From assembly GCA_947451475.1 (NCBI GenBank), contig CANFZC010000002.1:1-64000 (forward strand): a stretch of 64,000 bases of DNA. The letters are read 5' to 3'. Both the position numbers and the translations under genes were made by a program. Positions 7,228-16,817 of this stretch are shown in pieces. The notes under the pieces are model-generated. The model had not been told where the DNA came from and ran no database searches. It saw only the letters and a program-made list of their open reading frames with translations. Each line of letters opens with the position of its first letter. Position 1 is the first letter of the stretch. Origin of the DNA: Flavobacteriaceae bacterium. Lineage in GTDB: Bacteria > Bacteroidota > Bacteroidia > Flavobacteriales > Flavobacteriaceae.

Positions 7228-9090
7228 GTGAATTACCTTTCAGTAGAAAACATATCAAAATCCTTTGGCGAAAGAACCTTGTTTGAAAACATTTCTTTCG
7301 GCATCAATAAGGACCAAAAAATTGCCTTCATTGCCAAAAATGGTTCTGGAAAAACCTGTATCATGAACATCATTAATGGTGAAGACGAACCCGATACGGG
7401 ACAGGTAGTGTTGCGTAAAGGGATTAAAATGGCTTTTCTATCTCAGAAAAACAATCTACAAGAAGAATTGACCATTGAGGAGAGTATTTTTGCTTCAGAC
7501 AATCAAATCTTGCATATTATTGAACAGTATGAAAAAGCATTGGAAAATCCAGAAGATGAGGAGAAATACCAGTTGGCTTTTGATGAAATGGACCGTCATA
7601 ATGCTTGGGATTTTGAAACCCAGTTCAAACAAATATTGTCAAAACTTAAACTCGACGATTTAAAACTTAAAGTAAAATCACTATCAGGAGGACAAAAGAA
7701 ACGTTTGTCTTTGGCTATTATTCTTATCAATCGACCTGATTTACTGATTTTAGATGAGCCTACCAATCACTTAGATTTAGAGATGATTGAATGGTTGGAA
7801 AGTTATTTTGCCAAAGAAAACATTACTTTATTCATGGTTACCCACGACCGTTTTTTCTTGGAACGCGTTTGTAACGAAATCATCGAATTGGATAATGGGA
7901 AATTATACCAATACAAAGGTAATTATTCGTACTATCTACAAAAGAAGGAAGAGCGAATAGCCATGGAGAATTCAAGTATTGACAAAGCCCAAAACTTATT
8001 TGTAAAAGAATTGGCTTGGATGCGACGTCAACCTAAAGCGAGAACTACAAAATCTAAATCACGCCAAGATGACTTTTATGTAATTAAAGAGAAAGCAGAA
8101 AGCCGTCGAAAAGAGAATGTAGTAGAACTCGAAATAAACATGGAGCGTATGGGCAGCAAGATTATTGAGTTGCACAAACTTTTCAAAAAGTTCAAAGACA
8201 AAACTATATTAGACAACTTTAGCTATGATTTTCAGCGTGGTGAACGAATTGGAATCATTGGTAAAAATGGAACTGGGAAATCAACTTTTCTTAACATCCT
8301 TACTAAAACTATGGTTCCCGATGCGGGAAAAGTAGTGATTGGCGACACTATAAAGGTGGGATATTATACTCAAAGTGGTATTAATCCAAAACCAGGACAG
8401 AAAGTTATAGAAATCATTAAGGAGCATGGCGAGTACATTCCGTTAACCAAGGGCAAGATTATATCGGCTTCACAGCTCTTAGAACGCTTTTTATTTGATG
8501 CCAAAAAACAATATGATTTTGTTGAGAAACTAAGCGGTGGCGAATTAAAACGATTGTATTTATGTACGGTACTGATACAAAATCCTAATTTTTTGATTCT
8601 GGATGAGCCCACTAATGACTTAGATATTGTCACCTTGAATGTTTTAGAAAGCTTCTTATTGGATTATCCAGGGTGTTTATTAGTGGTTTCTCACGACCGA
8701 TACTTTATGGATAAGATTGTGGATCACTTGTTCATCTTTAGAGGTGAAGGTCAAATTGAAGATTTCCCAGGAAACTATTCTGATTTTAGAGCCTATGAAG
8801 ATTCAGCTGAACCTAAGAACCTATCGAATGTAAGTACCGAAAAAGTGAATTGGAAGCAAAACAACCCTACTACTTCGGGATTAAATTTCAATGAGCAAAA
8901 AGAGTTTAACAAAATAGAGCGGGAAATCAAAGATTTGGAATACGAGAAAAAGCAAATTGAAAATTTGTTTTCGGAAGGTAAGGTTGCGGATGCCGATATC
9001 ACAACGAAAGCTAACGAACTGCAATCCATCATTAAAAAGCTGGAAGAAAAAGAAGAACGTTGGTTTGAATTAAGTTCTAAAATGGAATAA
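7228..9090 (+). CDS. ABC-F family ATPase (Uup-like)
   Basis: ABC-F proteins are soluble twin-ATPase proteins that act on the ribosome rather than as transporters. The protein has Walker A motifs AKNGSGKT and GKNGTGKS, signatures LSGGQKKRL and LSGGELKRL, and Walker B segments LDEPTNHLDLEM and LDEPTNDLDIVT, with a charged linker between the domains. A C-terminal coiled coil of about 80 residues (FNKIEREIKDLEYEKKQ) resembles the Uup branch. I chose the GTG at 7228 (620 residues, MNYLSVENISKSFGE) because homologues start there and the longer ATG start falls within the promoter. It is transcribed alone. Confidence 0.92.
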   Translation: MNYLSVENISKSFGERTLFENISFGINKDQKIAFIAKNGSGKTCIMNIINGEDEPDTGQVVLRKGIKMAFLSQKNNLQEELTIEESIFASDNQILHIIEQYEKALENPEDEEKYQLAFDEMDRHNAWDFETQFKQILSKLKLDDLKLKVKSLSGGQKKRLSLAIILINRPDLLILDEPTNHLDLEMIEWLESYFAKENITLFMVTHDRFFLERVCNEIIELDNGKLYQYKGNYSYYLQKKEERIAMENSSIDKAQNLFVKELAWMRRQPKARTTKSKSRQDDFYVIKEKAESRRKENVVELEINMERMGSKIIELHKLFKKFKDKTILDNFSYDFQRGERIGIIGKNGTGKSTFLNILTKTMVPDAGKVVIGDTIKVGYYTQSGINPKPGQKVIEIIKEHGEYIPLTKGKIISASQLLERFLFDAKKQYDFVEKLSGGELKRLYLCTVLIQNPNFLILDEPTNDLDIVTLNVLESFLLDYPGCLLVVSHDRYFMDKIVDHLFIFRGEGQIEDFPGNYSDFRAYEDSAEPKNLSNVSTEKVNWKQNNPTTSGLNFNEQKEFNKIEREIKDLEYEKKQIENLFSEGKVADADITTKANELQSIIKKLEEKEERWFELSSKME

Positions 9091-9104
9091 ATTATTTCAC
9101 AGCC

Positions 9105-9141
9105 ATTCACAGAGAAAAAGAATGAGATTCACAGAGAAAAA
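9105..9141. repeat. Direct repeat ATTCACAGAGAAAAA (two copies)
   Basis: The 15-base word occurs at 9105-9119 and 9127-9141 between the ABC-F and methyltransferase genes, preceded at 9091-9102 by ATTATTTCACAG. The same 12-base word recurs at 19090-19101 with more CACAGAG-like words after it. Confidence 0.7.
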
Positions 9142-9169
9142 ACTGTTAATCATTGTCTAAAAAAGACCT

Positions 9170-9946
9170 ATGTTTCATATCATAAGAACCTATTTAAAGT
9201 TTATTTACGCTTCCAAAAACGAACATGGGGTGCACTCCCCTTTTGTGTTTAGTTTGGTTACGAAATGTTTTTATGATCAAAAAAACTATCCTGCTTATTC
9301 GATTTTAAAAAAGTACAGGAATGTTCTTTTACAAAACAAAAACACGATTGAAGTAACCGACTTTGGTGCCGGTTCTCGAGTCTTTAAAAGCAATACAAGG
9401 TCCATTGCTAAAATTGCCAAAACTGCTGGTATTAGACCCAAAAGAGCTGCCTTACTCTATAGAATTGTCAACTATTTTCAATCGGAAAGCATTTTGGAGA
9501 TAGGAACTTCGTTGGGTTTGGCCACTTCTGCCCTATCCTTAGGAAATGAAAAAGCGACAATAACCACATTAGAAGGTTGTCCGAATACCCTAGCTGTTGC
9601 TAAAAAACAATTTGAAAATTTTGGCTTAAACAACATCAAACCAGTTGCTTCTGAATTTTCTAATTTTTTTGAAACTCAAATCGAAAATTACAATTGGAAC
9701 CTTATTTACTTTGATGGAAATCATTCAAAGAAAGCTACGTTGGACTATTTTGAATTACTATTGCCAACTATCTCCAACGAAACTGTTTGGATTTTTGATG
9801 ATATTCATTGGAGTGAAGAAATGGAAGATGCATGGGAAGTGATAAAGAATCACCCTAGTGTAACGGTTACGATTGACACATTTCAATGGGGTTTAGTCTT
9901 TTTTAGGAACGAACAGCCAAAAGAACATTTTGTAATTAGAACCTAA
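9170..9946 (+). CDS. Class I SAM-dependent methyltransferase
   Basis: The 258-residue protein has a Rossmann methyltransferase core: ILEIGTSLGLATSALSL (motif I, SAM binding) near residues 107-123, ITTLEGCPNTLAVAKKQF (motif II, acidic ribose ligand), and WNLIYFDGNHSKKATLDYFE then VWIFDDIHWSEEME. These fit the O-methyltransferase 3 / catechol-type branch. An N-terminal segment of about 85 residues with NEHGVHSPFVFSLV is typical of Bacteroidota homologues. The substrate is unknown. It lies after the ABC-F gene in the same direction, separated by the CACAGAG repeat region. Confidence 0.85.
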   Translation: MFHIIRTYLKFIYASKNEHGVHSPFVFSLVTKCFYDQKNYPAYSILKKYRNVLLQNKNTIEVTDFGAGSRVFKSNTRSIAKIAKTAGIRPKRAALLYRIVNYFQSESILEIGTSLGLATSALSLGNEKATITTLEGCPNTLAVAKKQFENFGLNNIKPVASEFSNFFETQIENYNWNLIYFDGNHSKKATLDYFELLLPTISNETVWIFDDIHWSEEMEDAWEVIKNHPSVTVTIDTFQWGLVFFRNEQPKEHFVIRT

Positions 9947-9951
9947 AAAAA

Positions 9952-9977
9952 AATGGTAACCATCCCTGATTACCATT
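9952..9977 (-). terminator. Terminator of the 10005-10673 lipoprotein gene
   Basis: An 8-bp stem (AATGGTAA with TTACCATT) and 10-base loop lie between convergent genes. The plus-strand run of nine or more A before it gives a T run on the minus strand, so it serves the lipoprotein gene. Confidence 0.7.
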
Positions 9978-10004
9978 CTCCGAATTAACAAACCAATTCA
10001 AAAA

Positions 10005-10673
10005 TTATTCTTTAGCTTCTTCATTTTCTCTTGCTTTTGCTCCTATACGATTAACTTTAAACATTGGAGCGAACTTAAATTTAATTGAGGCTATCTTCAT
10101 ATTATCACTTGAAGACAGACCTTCTTTTTCTACTGTATTTTTTCTGCTATCTAATGCTTCATAAATTAACTTCACCTCATCATAATCTTCTCTCGAGAAA
10201 CTCCCTTTATTCGCTTTGTATGAATCAAATAATTTTTGATAAGTATCTAATATATTGTCTTTATTCACCCATCCGAAATTCATGTCATCGCCTATTTTAT
10301 CTACACCGAATAGTAAATTTCTAAGTTTTTGATTTGGATTTATTTTTTTTGGAGCTTTGGCTAATTCAACTGAAGATTTAATAACTCCATAACGAGTATT
10401 TATAGAGTCAACACGAGCTTGATTTTTGGCTTTTATATCGTCACCTAATTTAGCTACAGCTTCATTTGATTCTTTTGTTTTACGATCGAAATCACTTGAA
10501 ATCTTATCCCAATTTGTTTCGGCGTCAGCTGTTTTTACATCTTCTAGCGAATCAATATAAGTTTGCAACGCTGCAATCTTCATATCGGCAGCTTCCTTCT
10601 CTTTATTTTTACACGATAGTACTGAAATTAATAATAAACTTACTATACCATATTGAACTATTCCCTTTTTCAT
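10005..10673 (-). CDS. Predicted lipoprotein, unknown function
   Basis: I do not recognise this 222-residue protein. It starts MKKGIVQYG, has a hydrophobic stretch, then the lipobox SVLSC, so it should be lipid-anchored in the envelope. The mature part is rich in Lys, Asp and Glu and looks mostly helical, with a possible coiled coil around residues 50-110. The KNKEKEA segment right after the cysteine is Lys/Glu-rich, and surface export cannot be judged from it. It is transcribed alone, with its own terminator, divergent from the LolD-like ATPase gene across a region with an 8-bp dyad. Confidence 0.75.
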   Translation of the reverse strand: MKKGIVQYGIVSLLLISVLSCKNKEKEAADMKIAALQTYIDSLEDVKTADAETNWDKISSDFDRKTKESNEAVAKLGDDIKAKNQARVDSINTRYGVIKSSVELAKAPKKINPNQKLRNLLFGVDKIGDDMNFGWVNKDNILDTYQKLFDSYKANKGSFSREDYDEVKLIYEALDSRKNTVEKEGLSSSDNMKIASIKFKFAPMFKVNRIGAKARENEEAKE

Positions 10674-10725
10674 TTTTACTGTTTTAATGTTGATGTAAAA
10701 TTACTTCGAGGATGTATGCTACACT

Positions 10726-10754
10726 TTATACAATTATTGCAATTTGTTGTATAA
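10726..10754. promoter_or_regulatory. Dyad symmetry TTATACAA / TTGTATAA in divergent promoter region
   Basis: Two perfect 8-base half-sites are separated by 13 bases in the gap between the divergent lipoprotein and LolD-like genes. Position and symmetry would suit a dimeric repressor site, but no binder is known and AT-rich dyads occur by chance. Confidence 0.3.
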
Positions 10755-10837
10755 TTCATTGAATCAAAATAAACGCAGGGTTGTAACATATTCGTTATAT
10801 TTACTACTTATTTAGTAAATTCAAATCATCCACAACA

Positions 10838-11536
10838 ATGGCAAACCCATTAATTAACATAAGTAATCTTAAACGAGATTTTCAATTAGGAAGTGAAACT
10901 ATATATGTATTAAAAGGTATCGATCTACAAATCAATAAAGGAGAGTATGTTGCCCTTATGGGACCTTCAGGATCTGGTAAATCAACCTTAATGAATCTTT
11001 TGGGTTGTTTAGATACGGCCACCTCCGGAACCTATATTTTAAATGGAAAAGACGTAAGTCAAATGCATGATGATGATTTGGCTGAAATCAGAAATAAAGA
11101 AATAGGGTTTGTATTTCAAACTTTTAATCTTTTACCTAGGACCACTGCATTAGACAATGTGGCCTTACCGATGATCTACGCAGGCCACTCAAAAGCAGAA
11201 CGTAACGAGCGTGCTACTGAAGTATTAGCTCAGGTTAACTTAGCAGACCGTATGGATCATCAACCCAACCAACTTTCGGGAGGGCAACGCCAACGTGTCG
11301 CAATTGCTCGTGCTTTAGTGAATAAACCTTCTATCATCTTGGCCGATGAACCTACTGGAAACCTTGATAGTAAAACCTCAGTAGAAATAATGGGACTTTT
11401 CAATGAAATCCATAATAATGGCAATACCGTAATTTTGGTTACTCATGAGGAAGATATTGCTAAATATGCTCATCGGATAATTCGATTGCGTGATGGCATG
11501 ATTGAAAGTGACACTCCTAATCCAAATCATTTATAA
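10838..11536 (+). CDS. ABC transporter ATP-binding protein, LolD/MacB type
   Basis: The 232-residue ATPase carries Walker A GPSGSGKS (residues 43-50), Q-loop [11 protein letters not shown], signature [15 protein letters not shown] and Walker [15 protein letters not shown]. The [20 protein letters not shown] segment is characteristic of the LolD/MacB/FtsE group that drives lipoprotein release or mechanotransmission across the envelope. No permease gene is adjacent, so it is an orphan subunit in this window. Which permease it serves cannot be told. Confidence 0.9.
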   Translation: MANPLINISNLKRDFQLGSETIYVLKGIDLQINKGEYVALMGPSGSGKSTLMNLLGCLDTATSGTYILNGKDVSQMHDDDLAEIRNKEIGFVFQTFNLLPRTTALDNVALPMIYAGHSKAERNERATEVLAQVNLADRMDHQPNQLSGGQRQRVAIARALVNKPSIILADEPTGNLDSKTSVEIMGLFNEIHNNGNTVILVTHEEDIAKYAHRIIRLRDGMIESDTPNPNHL

Positions 11537-11633
11537 TAATACCCGGGCATTTTCAACATGAGATTCGTAGAGTTGGCAACCTCAAAAAAAGACTGTAACT
11601 TAGCCCCAAAGTCACACAGCAACGTAATAAAAA

Positions 11634-12203
11634 ATGAAAGTCTATACTAAAACTGGAGATACTGGTACTACCGCACTTTTTGGAGGTACCCGAGTACCAA
11701 AACACCATATTCGCATCGAAAGTTATGGTACAATTGACGAACTCAATTCTCATATAGGATTGATAAGGGACCAAGACATCAATAGCCTATATAAACAAGT
11801 ATTAATTGAGATTCAAGATCGTTTGTTCACTGCAGGAGCGATTTTAGCCACACCTCCCGAAAACGAAATTCTCAAAAACGGACAACCGCGATTAACCATC
11901 AACCGTATCTCGGAAGAGGACATCCTTTATCTTGAGAGTGAAATCGATCTTATGGATAAATCATTGCCCCCTATGACACATTTTGTTTTACCGGGTGGCC
12001 ATACCACTGTGTCATATTGTCACATCGCACGCTGTGTTTGCCGCAGAGCCGAGCGTTTATCAGTACATTTACATGAATTAGAGCCTACTGACGAGCAAGT
12101 AATAAAGTACTTAAACCGACTTTCTGACTATCTTTTTGTCTTGGCACGAAAGTTGTCTTTTGACCTGCAAGCGGATGAAGTAAAATGGATTCCCCGGAAG
12201 TAA
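11634..12203 (+). CDS. Cob(I)yrinic acid a,c-diamide adenosyltransferase, PduO type
   Basis: The enzyme transfers the adenosyl group of ATP to cob(I)alamin, giving adenosylcobalamin. The 189-residue protein begins MKVYTKTGDTGTTALFGGTR, the N-terminal ATP-binding motif of the PduO family, followed by IESYGTIDELNSHIG and the C-terminal RCVCRRAERLSVHL and LNRLSDYLFVLAR segments with the conserved Arg and Asp residues. Length fits a single-domain PduO enzyme. Together with MeaB at 20743 it supports use of B12-dependent methylmalonyl-CoA mutase. A near-consensus promoter (TTG, 20 bases, TAACTTAG) lies in the 97-base gap upstream. Confidence 0.94.
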   Translation: MKVYTKTGDTGTTALFGGTRVPKHHIRIESYGTIDELNSHIGLIRDQDINSLYKQVLIEIQDRLFTAGAILATPPENEILKNGQPRLTINRISEEDILYLESEIDLMDKSLPPMTHFVLPGGHTTVSYCHIARCVCRRAERLSVHLHELEPTDEQVIKYLNRLSDYLFVLARKLSFDLQADEVKWIPRK

Positions 12204-12338
12204 TTTTTATTAAATTCCGATAGTAAAATTCCAAATTCCAATGATTTAAAATCAACTCCTTGTGATTCGGAATTTCTGATTGTAATTATTTAAAAAAAAC
12301 ACGTTCTTAAACTTACTTAAAAATAAATCAAAAAAAAC

Positions 12339-12368
12339 TTGACTTTTTCAGTATTAAATTTATTTTTG
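12339..12368 (+). promoter_or_regulatory. Promoter of DUF2795 gene
   Basis: TTG (12339-12341), 19 bases, then TATTTTTG (12361-12368) match both promoter elements fully. The start codon follows 22 bases later. Confidence 0.75.
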
Positions 12369-12390
12369 CATAAACTAAAATCGACAGAAG

Positions 12391-12612
12391 ATGTATTGGA
12401 CATTAGAATTAGCATCCTATTTAAGTGATGCGCCTTGGCCAGCTACCAAAGATGAACTTATCGACTATGCTATAAGAACAGGAGCTCCGCTAGAAGTAGT
12501 AGAGAACTTGCAATCCATAGAAGACGAAGGGGAAATTTATGAATCAATGGAAGAGATTTGGCCCGATTATCCAACTGACGAGGATTACCTTTGGAACGAG
12601 GATGAATATTAA
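12391..12612 (+). CDS. DUF2795 domain small acidic protein
   Basis: This 73-residue acidic protein begins MYWTLELASYLSDAPWPATKDELIDYAIRTG and contains GAPLEVVENLQSIEDEGEIYESMEEIWPDYP. The segment around APWPATKDELIDYA matches the DUF2795 fold, a small helical domain of unknown role. The Asp/Glu-rich tail DEDYLWNEDEY is strongly acidic. It has a textbook promoter and its own terminator, suggesting a strongly expressed single-gene unit just upstream of secA. Function is unknown. Confidence 0.85.
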   Translation: MYWTLELASYLSDAPWPATKDELIDYAIRTGAPLEVVENLQSIEDEGEIYESMEEIWPDYPTDEDYLWNEDEY

Positions 12613-12633
12613 AAAAATAAACAAACACAACAG

Positions 12634-12658
12634 AAAAAAGTCCATTTCGGGCTTTTTT
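12634..12658 (+). terminator. Terminator of DUF2795 gene
   Basis: A stem AAAAAAGTCC with GGGCTTTTTT (one G-T pair) and loop ATTTC is followed by T residues. It sits just before the secA -7 element. Confidence 0.75.
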
Positions 12659-12664
12659 TTTGTT

Positions 12665-12672
12665 TAAATTTG
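12665..12672 (+). promoter_or_regulatory. -7 element of secA
   Basis: TAAATTTG is a full TAnnTTTG match, 35 bases before the secA start codon and immediately after the preceding terminator. Confidence 0.55.
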
Positions 12673-12707
12673 CACACCTTTTTACAACATAAAAATACAA
12701 ACCCATT

Positions 12708-15700
12708 ATGAGTTTCATAAATAGTATTATCAAAGCTTTTGTAGGCGACAAATCACAAAAAGACGTCAAAGCCACACAGCCTTACATTACCAAAATAAAA
12801 GCTTTAGAACCTGTATTAGCAGCCCTTTCTCATGACGAATTAAGAGCAAAAACAGCTGAATTTAAAGAAAAAATAAAACATGCTCGTGCTAAACAAGATG
12901 CCGAAATTGAAGCAAAAAAAGTACAAGCTGAAAACACAGCGGATATTGATCAACGTGAAGACATATACAATGCTATTGATGCCTTAGAAAAAGAGGCCTA
13001 TGAAATCTCTGAAAAGGTATTGATGGATATACTTCCTGAAGCCTTTGCAGTAGTAAAAGAAACTGCACGTCGTTTCAAAGAAAACACCTCAATAACCGTT
13101 ACTGCTTCTCCTAAAGACAGAGAGCTATCAGCCACTAAATCCTATATTAGTCTTGAAGGAGACCAAGCACATTGGGCCAATTCATGGAATGCTGCAGGGA
13201 AGGAAATTACTTGGGATATGATTCATTATGATGTCCAGTTGATTGGTGGTATTGTATTGCATGAAGGTAAAATTTCAGAGATGCAAACTGGAGAAGGTAA
13301 AACTTTAGTAGCGACCTTGCCTTTGTACTTAAATGCATTGACTGGAAACGGAGTACATTTAGTAACTGTAAATGACTATTTAGCGAAACGAGATAGCACA
13401 TGGAAAGCTCCTTTATTTGAATTCCATGGTATTACTGTCGACTGTATTGACAATCACTCTCCGAATTCAGATGCACGAAGAAAAGCATATGAAGCGGACA
13501 TCACTTATGGAACTAATAACGAATTTGGTTTTGATTATCTGCGTGATAACATGGCTCATTCGCCAGAAGATTTAGTACAACGAAAACACAACTATGCTAT
13601 TGTTGATGAGGTGGATTCGGTATTAATTGACGACGCTCGAACTCCATTGATTATTTCGGGACCAGTTCCCGATGGTGACCGACATGAATTCAATGAATTA
13701 AAGCCAAAAATAGAAAACCTTTACAACTTACAACGTCAATTAGCCAACGGATTCTTGACTGAATCTAAACGATTATTTAAAGAAGGCAACAATAAAGAAG
13801 CTGGATTTCAATTATTAAGAGCTTACCGAGCGTTGCCAAAGAACAAAGCTTTAATTAAATTTTTAAGTGAAGAAGGGGTAAAACAATTACTTCAAAAAAC
13901 TGAAAATGAATACATGGCTGATAACAACCGTAAAATGCCAGAAGTTGATGAAGCTTTATATTTTGTTATTGAAGAAAAAAATAACCAAGTGGAACTTTCA
14001 GATCATGGAATCCAATATCTTTCTAAAGACACGGATGCCAACTTCTTTGTTTTACCCGATATTGGAACGGAAATAGCCAATATTGAAAAGCAAAACTTAG
14101 ATAAAGACAAAGAAGCTGAAGCCAAGGAGCGCTTGTTCCAAGATTTTGGAATCAAATCAGAAAGAATCCATACACTTACCCAACTTTTGAAAGCCTATAC
14201 CTTGTTTGAAAAAGACGTGGAATACGTAATCATGGATAACAAAATATTGATTGTTGATGAGCAAACCGGTCGTATTATGGATGGCCGACGTTACTCTGAT
14301 GGATTGCACCAAGCTATTGAGGCCAAAGAACAAGTGACCATTGAAGCGGCTACACAAACTTTTGCGACCATTACGCTCCAAAATTACTTCCGTATGTATA
14401 GTAAATTGGCTGGTATGACTGGAACAGCTGTTACTGAAGCGGGGGAACTTTGGGAGATTTACAAATTAGATGTTGTGGAGATACCGACTAATAGAGGTAT
14501 GGCACGTCAAGATAAAGAAGACTTGATTTACCGTTCAGTACGTGAAAAATTCAATGCTGTTATTGAGGATGTAACGCAATTATCACAATCTGGTAGACCA
14601 GTCTTAATTGGTACCACATCAGTAGAGATATCAGAATTATTAAGTCGAATGTTAAAGATTCGTGGTGTTGCCCACAATGTATTGAACGCTAAAATGCATA
14701 AACAGGAAGCGCAAATTGTAGAAGAGGCAGGTAAGTCGGGGGTAGTAACTATTGCTACTAATATGGCAGGTCGTGGAACCGATATTAAATTATCCCCTGA
14801 AGTAAAAGCAGCCGGAGGATTAGCGATCATTGGTACAGAGCGTCATGATTCACGTCGTGTAGACCGCCAGTTGCGTGGTCGTGCAGGTCGTCAAGGAGAT
14901 CCTGGAAGTTCACAGTTTTATGTTTCTTTGGAGGATAACTTGATGCGATTATTTGGTTCTGAACGAGTAGCCAAAATAATGGACCGTATGGGATTGAAAG
15001 AAGGAGAAGTGATTCAACATTCCATGATGACCAAGTCAATTGAGCGTGCGCAGAAAAAAGTAGAGGAAAATAACTTTGGTACTCGTAAACGTTTGTTAGA
15101 ATATGATGACGTAATGAATGCCCAAAGAGAAGTAGTATACAAACGTCGTCGTCATGCCCTACATGGAGAACGTTTAAAACTGGATATTGCCAATATGATG
15201 TATGATACTTGCGAATTAATTGTAAGTGAAAACAAGGGTGCCAATGACTTTAAAAACTTTGAGTTTGAATTGATACGTTTCTTTGCTATTGTATCACCAA
15301 TCACCCAAAGTGAATTTGAAAAATCTTCAGAAATGGAGATTACAGGAAAAGTATATAAAGCTGCTTTGGCCTATTATACCGAAAAAACAGAAAGAAGTGC
15401 TCGTGAAGCCTTCCCAATTATAGCTGATGTGTATCAAAAAGAAGGCAATAAATTTGAGCGCATCATTGTACCATTTTCAGATGGTATCAAATCATTGAAC
15501 GTGGTCACTGACTTGAAGAAAGCTTTTGATTCTAATGGAACGCAATTGGTAGCCGATTTTGAGAAAAACATCACTTTGGCAATCGTAGATGAAGCTTGGA
15601 AAAAACATTTACGTAAAATGGACGAATTAAAACAATCGGTTCAATTAGCGGTTCACGAACAAAAAGACCCTTTATTAATTTACAAATTGGAAGCCTTTAA

Positions 15701-16061
15701 CTTGTTCCGTTCTATGTTGGACGGTGTGAACAAAGAAGTGATTTCATTCTTGTTTAAAGGAGATTTACCTCAACAAAACCAAAACATACAAGAAGCGCGT
15801 GAAGTTCGCCAAAAAGAAAACTATATCGAACGTAAAGACGAAGTATTAAATTCTGATGAATTAGCAGCGCGTAACCGAGAAGCAGGACAAACACAACAGC
15901 GCCCTGCCGTTACAGAAACAATTGTAAGAGATGCCCCGAAAATTAATCGCAACGATAATGTAACCATAAAGCACGTGATGAGCGGAAAAACGGAAGCTAT
16001 GAAATACAAAAAAGCAGAAAGTATGATTGCATCAGGCGAATGGGTTATAGTGAATGAATAG
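12708..16061 (+). CDS. secA: SecA, preprotein translocase ATPase
   Basis: SecA drives export of unfolded proteins through SecYEG. The protein (1117 residues) has the Walker A region MQTGEGKT near residues 192-199, DEVD in AIVDEVDSVLIDDARTPLI near 299, the second nucleotide domain motif ATNMAGRGTDIKL and HDSRRVDRQLRGRAGRQGDPG. It is longer than the roughly 900 residues of E. coli SecA because of an insertion around residues 325-470 (for example NLQRQLANGFLTESKRLF) that is usual in Bacteroidota. The C-terminus ends KAESMIASGEWVIVNE and lacks the cysteine-rich zinc motif that binds SecB in Proteobacteria. It has its own -7 element and terminator. Confidence 0.97.
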   Translation: MSFINSIIKAFVGDKSQKDVKATQPYITKIKALEPVLAALSHDELRAKTAEFKEKIKHARAKQDAEIEAKKVQAENTADIDQREDIYNAIDALEKEAYEISEKVLMDILPEAFAVVKETARRFKENTSITVTASPKDRELSATKSYISLEGDQAHWANSWNAAGKEITWDMIHYDVQLIGGIVLHEGKISEMQTGEGKTLVATLPLYLNALTGNGVHLVTVNDYLAKRDSTWKAPLFEFHGITVDCIDNHSPNSDARRKAYEADITYGTNNEFGFDYLRDNMAHSPEDLVQRKHNYAIVDEVDSVLIDDARTPLIISGPVPDGDRHEFNELKPKIENLYNLQRQLANGFLTESKRLFKEGNNKEAGFQLLRAYRALPKNKALIKFLSEEGVKQLLQKTENEYMADNNRKMPEVDEALYFVIEEKNNQVELSDHGIQYLSKDTDANFFVLPDIGTEIANIEKQNLDKDKEAEAKERLFQDFGIKSERIHTLTQLLKAYTLFEKDVEYVIMDNKILIVDEQTGRIMDGRRYSDGLHQAIEAKEQVTIEAATQTFATITLQNYFRMYSKLAGMTGTAVTEAGELWEIYKLDVVEIPTNRGMARQDKEDLIYRSVREKFNAVIEDVTQLSQSGRPVLIGTTSVEISELLSRMLKIRGVAHNVLNAKMHKQEAQIVEEAGKSGVVTIATNMAGRGTDIKLSPEVKAAGGLAIIGTERHDSRRVDRQLRGRAGRQGDPGSSQFYVSLEDNLMRLFGSERVAKIMDRMGLKEGEVIQHSMMTKSIERAQKKVEENNFGTRKRLLEYDDVMNAQREVVYKRRRHALHGERLKLDIANMMYDTCELIVSENKGANDFKNFEFELIRFFAIVSPITQSEFEKSSEMEITGKVYKAALAYYTEKTERSAREAFPIIADVYQKEGNKFERIIVPFSDGIKSLNVVTDLKKAFDSNGTQLVADFEKNITLAIVDEAWKKHLRKMDELKQSVQLAVHEQKDPLLIYKLEAFNLFRSMLDGVNKEVISFLFKGDLPQQNQNIQEAREVRQKENYIERKDEVLNSDELAARNREAGQTQQRPAVTETIVRDAPKINRNDNVTIKHVMSGKTEAMKYKKAESMIASGEWVIVNE

Positions 16062-16089
16062 TCGCTAAATAAATTCATCCAATTAAAGC

Positions 16090-16125
16090 AAGAATCCCAG
16101 CAGTGAAAACTGCTGGGATTCTTTT
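16090..16125 (+). terminator. Terminator of secA
   Basis: A perfect 14-bp stem (AAGAATCCCAGCAG and complement) with a 6-base loop TGAAAA is followed by a T run, 28 bases after the secA stop codon. Confidence 0.93.
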
Positions 16126-16174
16126 TAAATTCAAATAGTATCTATATGTTTGTGATATACTTATATTTAAAATA

Positions 16175-16765
16175 ATGAAATTAAAATTCTTATCTCTTTT
16201 ACTATTAGTCACGTGGATTTCTAATTGTCAAACTAGTAAATTCAGTGTTGAAGCAGCTTATCCATTACCTATTGACAACAATTTTGTGGGTAAAAATTTC
16301 AAAGGCATGGTTGATTTGGGTCTGAAATACAGAATTAAAAACCTTCAGGTAATCAATATAGGACTTTCTTTAAATAGCTCAATGTATAAAGCGAGTGCTA
16401 CCGAATATTTCTTCCCGAATGATGAGAATGTGCATTATAACACCGCTCTGTATTTAGTGCAACCCAGAGCTTTCGGGGAGTTAAATTTAAAAAAAATGGT
16501 TAAACTACATCCTTCTATAGGCGTTGGATATTCCTTTTTATTAACCTATACTACTTTTGATTCTCAAAGTCATATTGCCGACTATAAAACAAATCAAAGT
16601 GGATTAGATGTTAATTTGGGCGTTGCATATGACATCTTAAGTAAATTATACCTATTCACCTATTTTGACTATATTGTACTGACAAAGGTAGACCGTGGCG
16701 TTCCAAAAACGGCTTATAATACCAATATCAATTTATTAAAATTCGGAATAGGATTAAGATTGTAA
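16175..16765 (+). CDS. Predicted outer-membrane beta-barrel protein
   Basis: I do not recognise a named family. The 196-residue protein starts MKLKFLSLLLLVTWISNC, a signal peptide whose cysteine might be lipidated, although ISNC is a poor lipobox. The mature part alternates short hydrophobic and polar strands (LGLKYRIKNLQVINIGLSLNSSMY, HPSIGVGYSFLLTYTTF, LDVNLGVAYDI) and ends with LLKFGIGLRL, a pattern typical of small eight- to ten-strand barrels in the outer membrane. It stands between two terminators as a single-gene unit. Confidence 0.7.
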   Translation: MKLKFLSLLLLVTWISNCQTSKFSVEAAYPLPIDNNFVGKNFKGMVDLGLKYRIKNLQVINIGLSLNSSMYKASATEYFFPNDENVHYNTALYLVQPRAFGELNLKKMVKLHPSIGVGYSFLLTYTTFDSQSHIADYKTNQSGLDVNLGVAYDILSKLYLFTYFDYIVLTKVDRGVPKTAYNTNINLLKFGIGLRL

Positions 16766-16787
16766 ATCAATTATCTAAATAAAATGG

Positions 16788-16817
16788 CCCCCAAAGGTAA
16801 AAACATGGGGGATTTTT
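16788..16817 (+). terminator. Possible terminator after the barrel gene
   Basis: CCCCC (16788-16792) and GGGGG (16807-16811) can pair across a 14-base loop and are followed by ATTTTTA. The stem is only five GC pairs. Confidence 0.5.

Noticed and set aside
12212..12275. Inverted repeat AAATTCCGA / TCGGAATTT after the adenosyltransferase gene
   Set aside because: The 46-base loop and AT-rich flanks make a functional hairpin unlikely; no T run follows.
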